From assembly GCF_019279795.1 (NCBI RefSeq), contig NC_056737.1, positions 1,192,585,172 to 1,192,649,171 on the forward strand: a stretch of DNA of 64,000 bases, written 5' to 3'. The translations under genes were made by a program, and so were the position numbers. Positions 46,285 to 57,925 of the stretch are shown piece after piece. Under the pieces are notes generated by a model. It searched no databases. It was not told where the DNA came from and was given only the letters and a program-made list of their open reading frames with translations. The DNA is from Protopterus annectens. Lineage: Eukaryota > Chordata > Ceratodontiformes > Protopteridae. The first letter of the stretch is position 1. The number at the start of each line of letters is the position of its first letter.

Positions 46285-49200
46285 TTTACAGTTTATTGAA
46301 CACACTAGTCCCACCAGGCTAATGGTCTATTTTCCTAGGACTAACATGAAATGCACCTACGCTACAAGCCTCTATGTATTGAAATGCATTTATTTATTTA
46401 TTAATTAATTTATTTATTTATTTACAGTTTATTGACCAGATTAGTCCCACCAGGCCAATGGTCACATTTCATGGGAGAACCAACATGAAATAAATCTACG
46501 CTACAAGTCACAATATATTGAAATACATTTATTTTTTATAAATGAACTTATTTATTTATTTATTTATTTATATTTTATTGACCAGATTAGTCCCACCAGG
46601 CTAATGTTCTCTTTTCATAGGAACAACATGAAATGCAACTATGCTACAAGCCACTATGTATTGAAATACATATATTTATTAATTAATTAATTTTTTATTT
46701 ACAGTTTATTGAACAGACTAGTCCCACCAGGCTAATGGTCTCTTTTCCTAGGACCAAAATGAAATGCACCTACGTTACAAGCCACTATGTATTGAAATAC
46801 ATTTATTAATTAATTAGTTAATTAATTTATTTATTTATTTATAGTTTATTGACCAGATTAGTCCCACCAGGCCAGTGATCACGTTTCATAGGAGAACCAA
46901 CGTGAAATGCATCTACGTTACAAGACAAAATGTATTGAAATACTTTTATTTATTTATTAATTAACTTATTTATTTATTTACAATATTTTGACCAGATTAG
47001 TCCCACCAAGCCAGTGGTCTCTCTTCATAGGACCAACGTGAAATGCACCTACGCTTTAAGTCACTGTGTATTGAAGTACATTTATTTATTTATTAATTAA
47101 CTTATTTATTTATTTACAGTTTATTGAGCAGATTAGTCCCACCAGGCTAATGGTCTCTTTTCCTTGGAGAACCAATGTCAAATGCACCTACGCTACAAAC
47201 CACTATGTATTGAAATACATTTATTTATTCATTAATTAACTTATTTATTTAATGTTTATTGACCAGACTAGTCCCACCAGGCTAATGGTCTCTTTTCATA
47301 GGACAAACATGAAATGCACCTACAGTACAAGCCAGTATGTATTGAAAAACATTTATTTATTTTTTAATTAACTTATTTATTTACAGTATTTTGACCAGAT
47401 TAGTCCCACCAGGCCAGTGGTCTCTTTTCATTGGACCGATGTGAAATGCACCTACCCTACAAGCTACTGTGTATTGAAGTACATTTATTTTTTTATTAAT
47501 TAACTTATTTATTTATTTTTAGTTTATTGACCAGATTAGTCCCACCAGGCTAATGGTCTCTTTTCCTTGGAGAGCCAATGTTAAATGCACCTATGCTACA
47601 AGCCACTGTGTACTGAAGTACATTTATTTATTAGTTAACTTATTTATTTATTTACAGTTTATTGACCAGACAAGTCCCACCAGTCTAAAGGTCTCTTTTT
47701 CTAGGAGAACTAACATGAAATGTACCTGCGCTACAAGACACAATGTACTGAAATAGATTTATTATTTTATTAATTACTTTATTTATTTATTTATTTACAG
47801 TTTATTGACCAGATTAGTCCCACCATGCTAATTGTCTCTTTTCATAGGACCAACATGAAATGCACCTACGCTATAAGCCACAATGTATTGAAATGCATTT
47901 ATTTATTAATTAACTTATTTATTTATTTACAGGTTATTGACCAGATTAGTCCCACCAGGCCATTATTTACAGTTTACGGACGAGATTAGTCCCACCAGGC
48001 TAATGGTCTTTTTTCTTAGGACCAACATGAAATGCACCTATGCTACAAGCTACTATGCATTGAAATACATTTATTTATTTATTAATTAATTAACTTATTT
48101 ATTTGTTTACAGTTTACTGACCAGATTAGTCCCACCAGGCTAATGGTCTCTTTTCTTAGGACCAACATGAAATGCACTTATGCTACAAGCCACTATGTAC
48201 TGAAATACATTTATTAATTTATTAATTAATTAATTTATTTATTTATAGTTTATTGACCAGATTAGTCCCACCATGCTAATGGTCGCTTTTCTTAGGACCA
48301 ACATGAAATGCACCTATGCTACAAGCTACTATGCATTGAAATACATTTATTTATTTTTTAATTAACTTATTTATTTATTTACAGTTTATTGACAAGATTA
48401 GTGCCACCAGGCTAATGGTCTCTTTTCTAAGGACCAACATGAAATGCACCTACGCTACAAGCCACTATGTATTGAAATACATTTATTTATTTATTAATTA
48501 ATTTACTTAGTTAGTTAGTTGGTTAGTTAGTTGGTTAGTTAGTCAGTTACAGTTTTTGACCAGATTAGTCCCACCAGGCTAATGGTCTCTTTTCATACGA
48601 CCAACATCAAATGCACCTACGCTACAAGCCACAATGTATTGAAATCCATTTATTTGTATATTAATTAACTTATTTATTTATTTACAGTTTATTCACTAGA
48701 TTTATCCTATCAGGCCAATGGTCACTTTTCATAGTGAACCAACATGAAATGTACTTACGCTACAAACCAAAATGTTTTGAAATACATTTATTTTAATTAA
48801 CTTATTTATTTATTTACAGTTTATTGACCAGATTAGTCCAACCAGGCCATTGGACTCTTTTCATAGGAGAAGTGATGTGAAATGCTGTTATGCTACAAGC
48901 CAGAATTACATTAATTAACTCATTCATTCATTCATTTATTTATTTGTTTATTTATTTACAGTTTATTGACAATAATAGTCCCACCAGGCTAATGGTCTCT
49001 TTTTATAGGATCAACACAAATTGCAACTTATTTATTTCTTTACAGTTTATTGACCAGACTAGTCCCACCAGGCTAATGGTCTCTTTTTCTAGGATAACCA
49101 ACGTCAAATGCACATACGCTACATGCCCCTATGTATTGAAATACATTAATTAATTAATTAATTAATTAATTAATTAATTAGTTTATTTGTTTACAGTTTA

Positions 49201-50382
49201 CTTACCACATTAATCCCACCAGGCCAATGGTCACTTTTTATAGGAGAACCAATGTGAAATGCACATATGCTACAAGCCAGAATGTGTTGAAATACATTTA
49301 TTTATTTATTAATTACTTTATTTATTTATTTACAATTTATTGACCAGATTAGTCTCACCAGGCTAATGGTCTCTTTTCATAGGAACAACATAAAATGCAC
49401 CCACGCTACATGCCACTATGTACTGAAATAAAATTATTTGTTTTTTAATTCACTTATTTATTTATTTACAGTTTATTGACCAGATTAGTCCCACCAGGCC
49501 AATGGTCAATTTTCATAAGAGAGCCAACATGAAATATTCCTACGCAACAAATCACAATGTACTGAAATACATTTATTTATTTTTTTATTAATTAATTAAT
49601 TTTTTTATTTACAATTTATTGACCAGATAAGTCCCACCAGGTTAATGGTCTCTTTTCTTAGGAGAATCAAAGTGAAATGCACCTACGATACAAGCCACTA
49701 TGTATTGAAATACATTTATTTATTTATTAATTAACTCATTTATTTATTTATTTACAGTTTATTGACCAGATTAGTCCCACCGGGCTAATGGTCTCTTTTC
49801 TTAGGGCCAACATGAAATGCACCTACGCTACAAGCCACTATGTTTTGAAATACATTTATTTATTTATTAATTAACTTATTTATTTATTGACAGTTTATTG
49901 ACCAGATTAGTCCCACCAGGCCAATGGTCACTTTTCATAGGAGAACTAATGTGAAATGCACTTATGCTACAAGCCACAATGTACTGAAATATATATATTT
50001 ATTTATTAATTCACTTTTTTATTTATTTACAGTTTATTGACCAGATTAGTCTCACCAGGCTAATGGTCTCTTTTCATAGGAAAACTAACATGAAATGCAC
50101 CTATGCTACAAGGCACTTCTTCTGTCTTTTGGCTTTTCCCAGTTAGGGGTCGCCACAGCGGAACTCCGGTCCACTAATGATTGGCAGTAGATTTTTACAT
50201 GCTGGCTTGCCGGGCCTAATGCACAGTCTTCAGCGAAGGAACACCCATTCACACATGTCGACACACAGAAGACACTCTAACTGAGAATCGAACGTGCAAC
50301 GTCTAACTGTGAGGCGACAATGCTACCACAGCACCACCACCGCAGCTACCTATGCTACAAGCCACTATGTATTGAAATACAT

Positions 50383-50413
<31 letters not shown>

Positions 50414-50564
50414 TTAACTTATTTATTTATTTGCAGTTTATTGACCTGATTACTCCCACCAGGCTAATGGTCTCTTTTCCTAGGAGAAACAACGTCAAAT
50501 GCCGCTCTGCTACAAGTCACAATGTATTGAAATACATTTATTTATTCATTAATTAACTTATAGT
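46285..50564. repeat. Higher-order repeat, copy B (4.28 kb)
   Basis: It follows copy A unit by unit but lacks copy A's extra block, and is cut at its right end by a CR1 tail insertion at 50565. Differences from copy A are scattered and few per unit, so the duplication is fairly recent compared with unit-to-unit divergence. Confidence 0.82.
50113..50347 (-). mobile_element. tRNA-derived SINE in satellite, copy 2 (by duplication)
   Basis: It has the same flanking duplication ACCTATGCTACAAG (50099-50112, 50348-50361) and the same neighbouring units as copy 1. It was therefore copied along with the higher-order repeat, not inserted independently. It differs from copy 1 at about 10 positions including a 3-base deletion near its tail, which gives a rough clock for the array duplication. 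Confidence 0.82.
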
Positions 50565-50776
50565 TTCATAGGTTGGTACTAGGTTATCAGCCCTAGGGCC
50601 TATTCAAGCCTAGCCATAACAATTCCCTGGATATTTCTTCTCACAATATTTACTTTTCTGGACCACTATCTAGCAGGGTGAATGACATGATCCCTGGGGT
50701 GAATTTCACATCTCCCATCCAATCATCAAGGTCTCTTTTGAAGAGGGCCAAGGAGGCACTCTGCTTGACATGTATG
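50565..50776 (-). mobile_element. CR1 3'-end fragment inside the satellite
   Basis: It starts with the CR1 tail (TTTCATAGGTTGGTACTAGG, CCCTAGGGCCTATTCAAGCC) as at 24469. It includes the ORF2 end region (CATCAAGGTCTCTTTTGAAG) matching 24690-24710. It is a 212-base, strongly 5'-truncated insertion; satellite units resume at TTATTTATTTACAG. Confidence 0.85.
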
Positions 50777-53700
50777 GGCTTATTTATTTACAGTTTATTG
50801 ACCAAATTTGTCCCACCAGGCCAATGGTCTGCTTTCATAGGAGAAACAAAATGAAATGTACATATGCTACAAGTCACAATGCATTGAAATACATTTATTT
50901 ATTTATTAATTAACTTATTTATTTATTTACAGTTTATTGACCAGATTAGTCCCACCAGGCCTATGGTCACTTTTCATAGGAGAACCAATCTGAAATTCAC
51001 CTATGCTACAAGCCAGAGTGCATTGAAATACATTTATTTATTTATTAATCAATTTATTTATTTATTTACAGTTTATTGACCTGATTAGTCCCACCAGACT
51101 AATAGTCTCTTTTCATAGGAGAACCAACATGAAATTAACCTATGCTACAAGCCATTATGTATTGAAATACATTTATATTTTTATTAATTAACTTATTTAT
51201 TTATTTACAGTTTATTGACCAGATTAGTCCCACCAGGCTAATGGCCTCTTTATTAGGACCAACATGAAATGCACCTATGCTACAATCTACTATGCATTGA
51301 AATGCATTTATTTATTTATAAATGACCTTATTTATTAATTTACAGATTACTGACCAGATTAGTCCCACCAGGCCAATAGTCTATTTTAATATGACCAACA
51401 TGAAATGCACCTACACTACAAGCCACGATGTATTGAAATACATTTATTTATTTATTAATTAATTTATTTATTTACAGTTTATTGAGCAGACTAGTCCCAC
51501 CAGGCCAATGGTCACGTTTCATAGGAGAACCAACATGAAATACACCTATGCTACAAGCCATAATGTATTGAAAGACATTTATTGATTTATTAATTAACTT
51601 ATTTATTTATTTACAGTTTATTAACCAGATTAGTCTCACCAGGCCAAAGGTCTCTTTTCATAGGAGAACCAACATGAAATACACCTATGCTACAAGCCAC
51701 AATGTATTGAAATCCATTGTTTTTATTAAGTAACTTATTTATTTATTTAGTTACAGTTCATTGACCAGATTAGTCCCATCAGGCCATTATTTACAGTTTA
51801 TTGACCCGATTAGTCCCACAAGGCCAATAGTCTCTTTTAATAGGACCAACATGAAATGCACCTACACTACAAGCCACAATGTATTGAAATACATTTATTT
51901 ATTTATTAATTAATTTATTTATTTACAGTTAATTGAGCAGACTAGTCCCACCAGTCTAATGGTCTCTTTTCATAGGAGAACCAACATGAAATGGGCCTAT
52001 GCTACAAGCCACAATGTACTGAAATCCATTTTTTTTTATTAACTTATTTATTTATTTACAGTTTATTGACCAGATTAGTCCTCCGGGCTAAAGGTCTCTT
52101 TTTGTAGGAGAACCATCATGAAATGCAGCTATGCTACAAGCCACTGTGTATTGAAATACATTTATTTATTTATTAATCAGCTTATTTATCTGTTTACACT
52201 TTATTGACCAGATTAGTCCCACAAGGCTAATGGTCTCTTTTCATAGGACCAACATGAAATGCACCTATGCTACAAGCTACTATGTACTGAAATACAATTA
52301 TTTATTTATTAATTAACTAATTTATTTATTTACAGTTTATTGACCAGATTAGTCCCACCAGGCCAATGGTCACTTTTCTTAGGACCAACATGAAATGCAC
52401 CTATGCTACAAGCCACTATGTACTGAAATACAATTATTTATTTATTAATTAACTTATTTATTTATTTACAGTTTATTGACCAGATTAGTCCCACCAGACT
52501 AATGGTCTCTTTTCTTAGGACCAACATGAAATGCACCTATGCTACAAGCTACTATGCACTGAAATACATTTATTTATTTATTAGTTAACTTATTTATTTA
52601 CAGATTATTGACCAGATTAGTCCCACCAGGCCAATGGTCTCTTTTAATAGGAACAATATGAAATGCACCTACGCTACAAGCCACTATGTACTGAAATACA
52701 TTTATTTATTCATTCATTAACTTATTTATTGATTTACAGTTTATTGACCAGATTAGTCCCACCAGGCTAATGATCACTTTTCATAGAAGAACCAACGTGA
52801 AATGCACCTACGCTACAAGTCACAATGTATTGAAATACATTTATTTATTTATTCATTAACTTATTTATTGATTTACATTTATTGACCAGATTAGTCCCAC
52901 CAGGCTAATGGTCTCTTTTCATAGGAGAACCAACGTGAAATGCACATACACTACAATCCACAATATATTGAAATACATGTATTTATTTATTAATCAACTT
53001 ATTTATTTATTTACAGTTTATTGACCAGATTAGTCCCACCAGGCCATTATTTACAGTTTATTGACCAGATAAGTCCCACCAGGCCAATAGTCTCTTTTAA
53101 TAGGACCAACATGAAATGCGCCTACACTACAAGCCAAGATGTATTGAAATGCATTTATTTATTTATTTATTAATTTATTTATTTACAGTTTATTGACCAG
53201 ACTAGTCCCACCAGTCTATTGATCTCTTTTCATAGGAGAACCAACATAAAATGGGCCTATGCTACAAGCCACTATGTATTGAAATACATTTATTTATTTA
53301 TTAATTAACTTATTTATTTATTTATAGTTTATTGACCAGATTAGTCCCACCCGGCCAGAAGTCTCTTTTCATAGGAGAGCCAACATAAAATGCACCTATG
53401 CTACAAGCCACAATGTATTGAAATATGTTGATTTATTTATTAATTAACTTAGTTATTTATTTACAGTTTATTGACCAGATTAGTCCCTCCAGGCTAAAGG
53501 TCTCTTTTCGTAGGAGAACCATCGTAAAATGCAGCTATGCTACAAGCCACTATGTACTGAAATACAATTATTAATTTATTAATTGGCTTATTTATTTATT
53601 TACAATTTATTGACCTGATTAGTTCCACCAGGCTAATAGTCTCTTTTCATTGGAGAGCCAGCGTGAAATGCACTTATGCTACAAGCCACTATGTTTTGAA

Positions 53701-53859
53701 ATACATTTATTTATTTATTAATTAACTTATTTATTTATTTACAGTTTATTGACCAGATTAGTCCCACCAGGCTAATAATCTCTTTTCTTAGGACCAACTT
53801 GAAATGCCCCTAAGCTACAAGCCACTTTGTATTGAAATACATTTACTTATTTATTAATT

Positions 53860-54072
53860 GTCACCTCACAGTAAGATGTTGTCCTGTTCGATTCTCAGCT
53901 AGAGCATCTTCTGTGTGGAGACATGCGTGAATGGGCGTACCTTAGTTGAAGGTTGTGCGTCAGGGCCGGCAACTCGGCACGTAAAAATCTACTGCCAATC
54001 ATTAGTGGACTGGAGTGCCACTGTGCCGACCCCTAACTGGGAAAAGCCGAAAGACACAACAACAACAACATT
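53860..54072 (+). mobile_element. tRNA-derived SINE in satellite, copy 3, 5'-truncated
   Basis: It is the same family in plus orientation, starting within the tRNA-like head (CACCTCACAG, B-box GTTCGATTC). It ends in (AAC)4 after GAAAAGCCGAAAGACAC. It is an independent insertion, more diverged than copies 1 and 2. The (AAC)n end suggests the family's natural tail. Confidence 0.78.
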
Positions 54073-54764
54073 AATTAACTTATTTATTTACAGATTATTA
54101 ATCAGATTAGTCCCACCAGGACAATGGTCTCTTTTCATAGGAGAACCAACATGGGCTCCTTTCATAGGAGAACGAACATGAAATGCACCTACACTGCAAT
54201 CCACATTATATTGAAATACATTTATTTATTTATTAATTAACTTATTTATTAATTTACAGTTTATTGAGCAGATTAGTCCCACCAGGTCATTGGTCTCTTT
54301 TCATAGGAGAACTAATGTGAAATGCACCTATGCTACAAGCCACTATGTATTGAAATATATTTATTTATTAATTAATTGACTTAGTTAATTAGTTAGTTAC
54401 AGATTTTGACCATATTAGTCCCACCCGGCTAATGGTCTCTTTTCATAGGACCAACATGAAATGCACTTACGCTACAAGCTACTATGTATTGAAATACATT
54501 TATTTATTTATTAATTAACTTATTTATTTATTTACCGACACCTGAACACAGCGTTTGTAACACACTCAGAAAAGTTCGAACAGTAAAACAAATCACTGTA
54601 GACACTCGTAAAAGGTAAGGAACCAAATGTAGCACATCCGCACTGACACTCAGGATATGCACCAATTGTAGAACCAAACTCCAACTGCTAGTAAAATGCA
54701 TATCTCTCTTGAAACCAGGATAGTAAACTGAAACTGTTGAAAGTTAAAACATTTATTTCTCATA

Positions 54765-54817
54765 CAATGAGTTAAGCGCTTTCACTCGTATACCACGAGC
54801 TTCCTCAGAACAATTAA
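54765..54817 (-). ncRNA. Hammerhead-ribozyme-like motif (left arm, inverted)
   Basis: It is the exact mirror of the right-arm motif: TCCTCAG at 54802-54808 and AAGCGC at 54774-54779 on the plus strand. The core residues are unchanged in both arms. Confidence 0.6.
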
Positions 54818-55773
54818 ATTAACTTTCATTCAATTCTTAAATACACTGTATTGGCGCCAAATGCTAAATCCTTAAAGCTACAGTGCTCTATAACAAAATT
54901 GTAGTGCATAAAATTATTACATTACTATGAAATTACGTCACATATAAATTCAAATGTTTTACATTAAGACATACTTTTAAAATATCTTTTAAAATATCAC
55001 ACTTTATGATGTACTATAAATTTTATACTTCAACTATCAATATAGTGCTCCCCTTAAAATATGTATATAAACTGTCTATACTAACTGTATGAAGAAGTTT
55101 CTAATGATTTACCTATGTATCAACTTAATTTTAAAAATTACATGTAAACTGTCATAACTAGTATAATCATGTAAATAATACTAGTACATATACAAACATA
55201 TTGTAAATAAATAGCAATGAAAAAAGCAAAAACTACAAGATACTTAAAACTTCTCCTACACTAATTTTTAACCATCAAAAGTGGCTTAACTGTAATGTAG
55301 TCATTTATTCCAGGCCATGTCATTGCGTCTGTATAAATTTGCCACCAGTATCTTGTAGTTTTTGCCTTTTTCATTGCTATTTATTTACAATATGTTTGTA
55401 TATGTACTAGTATTATTTACATGATTATACTAGTTATGACAGTTTACATGTAGTTTTTAAAATTAAGTTGATACATAGGTAAATCATTAGAAACTTCTTC
55501 ATACAGTTAGTATAGACAGTTTATATACATATTTTAAGGGGAGCACTATATTGATAGTTGAAGTATAAAATTTATAGTACATCATAAAGTGTGATATTTT
55601 AAAAGATATTTTAAAAGTATGTCTTAATGTAAAACATTTGAATTTATATGTGACGTAATTTCATAGTAATGTAATAATTTTATGCACTACAATTTTGTTA
55701 TAGAGCACTGTAGCTTTAAGGATTTAGCATTTGGCGCCAATACAGTGTATTTAAGAATTGAATGAAAGTTAAT

Positions 55774-55826
55774 TTAATTGTTCTGAGGAAGCTCGTGGTA
55801 TACGAGTGAAAGCGCTTAACTCATTG
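55774..55826 (+). ncRNA. Hammerhead-ribozyme-like motif (right arm)
   Basis: CTGAGGA (55783-55789) is followed by a stem with CTCGT (55792-55796) pairing ACGAG (55802-55806). GAAA (55808-55811) comes next, then a two-pair helix III (A-G-CG-C-U) ending in a UU cleavage position. Flanking GTT (55780-55782) and AAC (55818-55820) close helix I. This matches the CUGANGA / GAAA core with the very short helix III described for Penelope-like and SINE hammerheads, which cleave mainly as dimers. Confidence 0.6.
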
Positions 55827-56379
55827 TATGAGAAATAAATGTTTTAACTTTCAACAGTTTCAGTTTACTATCCTGGTTTCAAGAGAGATTTGCATTTTAC
55901 TAGCAGTTGGAGTTTGGTTCTACAATTTATTTATTTACAGATTATTGACCAGATTAGTCCCACCAGGCCAATGTTCTCTTTTCATAGGATTAACATGTAA
56001 TGCACCTATGCTACAAGCCACAATGTACTGAAATGCATCTATTAATTAATTAATTAATTTATTTATTTATTTATTTATTTATTTAGTTACAGTTTATTGA
56101 CCAGATAAGTCCCATCAGGTCAATGGTCTCTTTTCATAGGACCACTATGAAATGCACCTATGCTACAAGCCACAATGTATTGAAATACATTTATTTATTT
56201 ATTAATTAACTTATATATTTATTTACAGTTTATTGACCAGTTTAGTCCCACCAGGCCAGTTGTCTGTTTTCATAGGGGAACCAAGATAAAATGCACCTAC
56301 GTTACAAGCCACTATGTATTGAAATGCATTTATTTATTTATTAACTTATTTATTTATTTACAGTTTATTGACCAGTTTA

Positions 56380-56540
56380 ACAGATAATAGCACAACGTTG
56401 CGAGTCCACAGATACGATTTATTGGACAAAATACACAAGTTAGTATTTTGTACCAATAAATCGTATCTGTTGACTCGCAACGTTGTGCTGTTATCTGTTA
56501 TTTGGTTTTACTTCAGCACTTCAACACCATTTGGTTGGAC
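56380..56540. mobile_element. 161-bp foldback insertion with 16-bp target duplication
   Basis: It is flanked by TTTATTGACCAGTTTA on both sides (56364-56379 and 56541-56556). The left 55 bases and a following segment (about 56450-56506) are inverted complements (ACGTTGCGAGTC.. / ..GACTCGCAACGT; GATACGATTTATTGG / CCAATAAATCGTATC). A 34-base end with TTTGGTTTTACTTCAGCACT follows. The organisation recalls the larger Penelope-like palindrome. Confidence 0.75.
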
Positions 56541-56689
56541 TTTATTGACCAGTTTAGTCACACCAGGCCAATTGTCTCTTTTCATACAAGAACCAAGATA
56601 AAATGAACCTATTTTACAAGCCACTCCATACTGAAATAAATAAATAAAAAATGATGAAGTCCTGTTTTTTGGATAAAAATGCTTAAATC

Positions 56690-57089
56690 TGATACTTTTT
56701 CACCACTTTGTGGAATTTCTAAGAACTGTTTTTTGGTGATGGCGTGTTTCAGTTTGGTTCTTTGTTTTATATCAATGGAAGCTCCTTTGGATTTGATTTA
56801 CTTTTTGGGGGAGACTGGAGCTGGTACTCAAAGAGAAAAGGGGAAATTTGGTCAGGCTACCAATGAAGGAACTTCTCCTATACTTTTTAATGGGTGCCAG
56901 GAGTTCTTCTATATCTACTTGAGCTACCACCAACTCAGGTAGATGGGACTGGGTTTGGTTTATCATCTCATCGTATGGACAGACATTGAAACTATGCAAT
57001 TTATAAAATACTTGTGTAAACTCAGTCGCTTTTATATTCAGTAGGTTAGTACAGTGCATGAAGGCCTTGTGTGGGGACTTCCCCCACAC
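56690..57089 (-). pseudogene. L1-type ORF2 fragment
   Basis: The minus-strand frame contains EFTQVFYKLHSFN, then YDEMINQTQSHLPELV and LLAPIKKYR. This is the pattern F-x-x-Y/F-Y-x-x-L, LP-x-L, PI-x-x-x-E found just before the reverse transcriptase in L1-type ORF2. It is short and without catalytic boxes. It is possibly the same family as 8235-9046. Confidence 0.5.
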
Positions 57090-57100
57090 ATAACAGTCAT

Positions 57101-57509
57101 GTACTTTTGAGCCTGTTCACAGGATCAAACTCACATAATAAATGTTTAAATAAACAGGTATTAATTAGATGTATCACAGCTACAGAGCTTCTGTCACTTC
57201 AGGCCACTCTGTCTTTAGGAAACAAGGATTCAGCCCTCTTTACAGAAGTAGTACATCTGTGGGGGTCTCCAATGCATACTATTTTGTGTGTTTTTTTTTG
57301 TTTAGTTTTAATTCTTCTGTTTTCACCTTTCTATGCCTAGTGTTTCTCATAGAGAGTTTTATTGTTTCAATATTAAGTTATGTTAACACTTGCATTAATA
57401 AATAAACACTTAAAATAGATTTGTATACATTTACACACAAAAAACCCACTTGGCCTCCTGCATAGGTCACAGCATTCTTAAATAATTCAATACTCTACAC
57501 TCTCATCTA
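57101..57509. other. No gene recognised
   Basis: Short overlapping frames only, with a T-rich tract near 57290. No domain or shared repeat recognised. Confidence 0.5.
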
Positions 57510-57925
57510 ACATCGTCATGGGAATGCTCCTGCTCACATCCTTCATAACCTACCCTACTCTACCCCCACCACTACTCCTCTTTCTTTTTCCGTTCCCAGC
57601 TAGCAAATTCATGCTTGGTTCCACCATTCAACTCCTCACTTGTACCAAGTTATTAAAAAAAAAAAAACACAATACTATTTCTTTTTATATTTCGCCTCTA
57701 TTACTTGTTTTGTTTGATATTTATGTTTTTTTCTATATAATCTATGTATTGAAATTAATCTTTGCATTTTATGTATTGTGTAACATAATCTTTGTATAAT
57801 CTGTATGTGGAGCTTTTCTCCCCAGGATCCAATTGAAAACGGGTTCTTTGGGCCCAATGGACTATCCTGGTTAAACAACAGCAAATAAAATAAAATAAAA
57901 TAAAAATAAAATAAAATACATCTGC
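57510..57925 (+). mobile_element. L2 LINE 3' untranslated end
   Basis: It ends with the L2 tail: TGTATGTGGAGCTTTTCTCC, CCAATGGACTATCCTGGTTA, then (AAAAT)n to 57919. Coding similarity is absent, so only about 400 bases of the 3' end remain. An internal A13 run lies at 57654-57667. Confidence 0.8.

Larger units (their letters stand above)
54535..55923. mobile_element. Penelope-like palindromic insertion
   Basis: The insertion interrupts the satellite between two copies of TTTATTTATTTAC. It consists of a 129-base left segment, a 581-base arm (54664-55244), a 102-base spacer and a second 581-base arm (55347-55927) that is the inverted complement of the first. I found only about three mismatches and no length difference in the parts compared. 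Each arm contains a hammerhead-like core and an AATAAATG signal. Inverted or tandem partial copies and hammerhead motifs are known for Penelope-like elements. No protein-coding part is present. Confidence 0.7.
40305..56655. repeat. Satellite array, about 136-bp unit, roughly 100 copies
   Basis: A typical unit runs TTTATTGACCAGATTAGTCC, CACCAGGCTAATGGTCTCTT, TTCATAGGACCAACATGAAA, TGCACCTACGCTACAAGCCA, CTATGTATTGAAATACATTT. It then has a (TTTA)/(TTAA)-rich stretch ending TTTATTTACAG. Unit lengths vary through the AT-rich tail and through short units that join GGCC directly to ATTATTTACAG (near 42810, 44630, 47960, 51785, 53045). Short frames repeat the unit translation and are not genes. TE insertions account for about 2.4 kb. 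The 5' half of the unit resembles the antisense L2 tail (see findings). Confidence 0.95.

Noticed and set aside
41458-50556. Repeated small frames such as those with YVLKYIYL in the satellite
   Set aside because: They are the same satellite unit read in one frame; no coding signature beyond the repeat.
40305-56655. CRISPR-like array
   Set aside because: The units are continuous head-to-tail satellite of variable length, without constant repeats separated by unique spacers; the host is a eukaryote.
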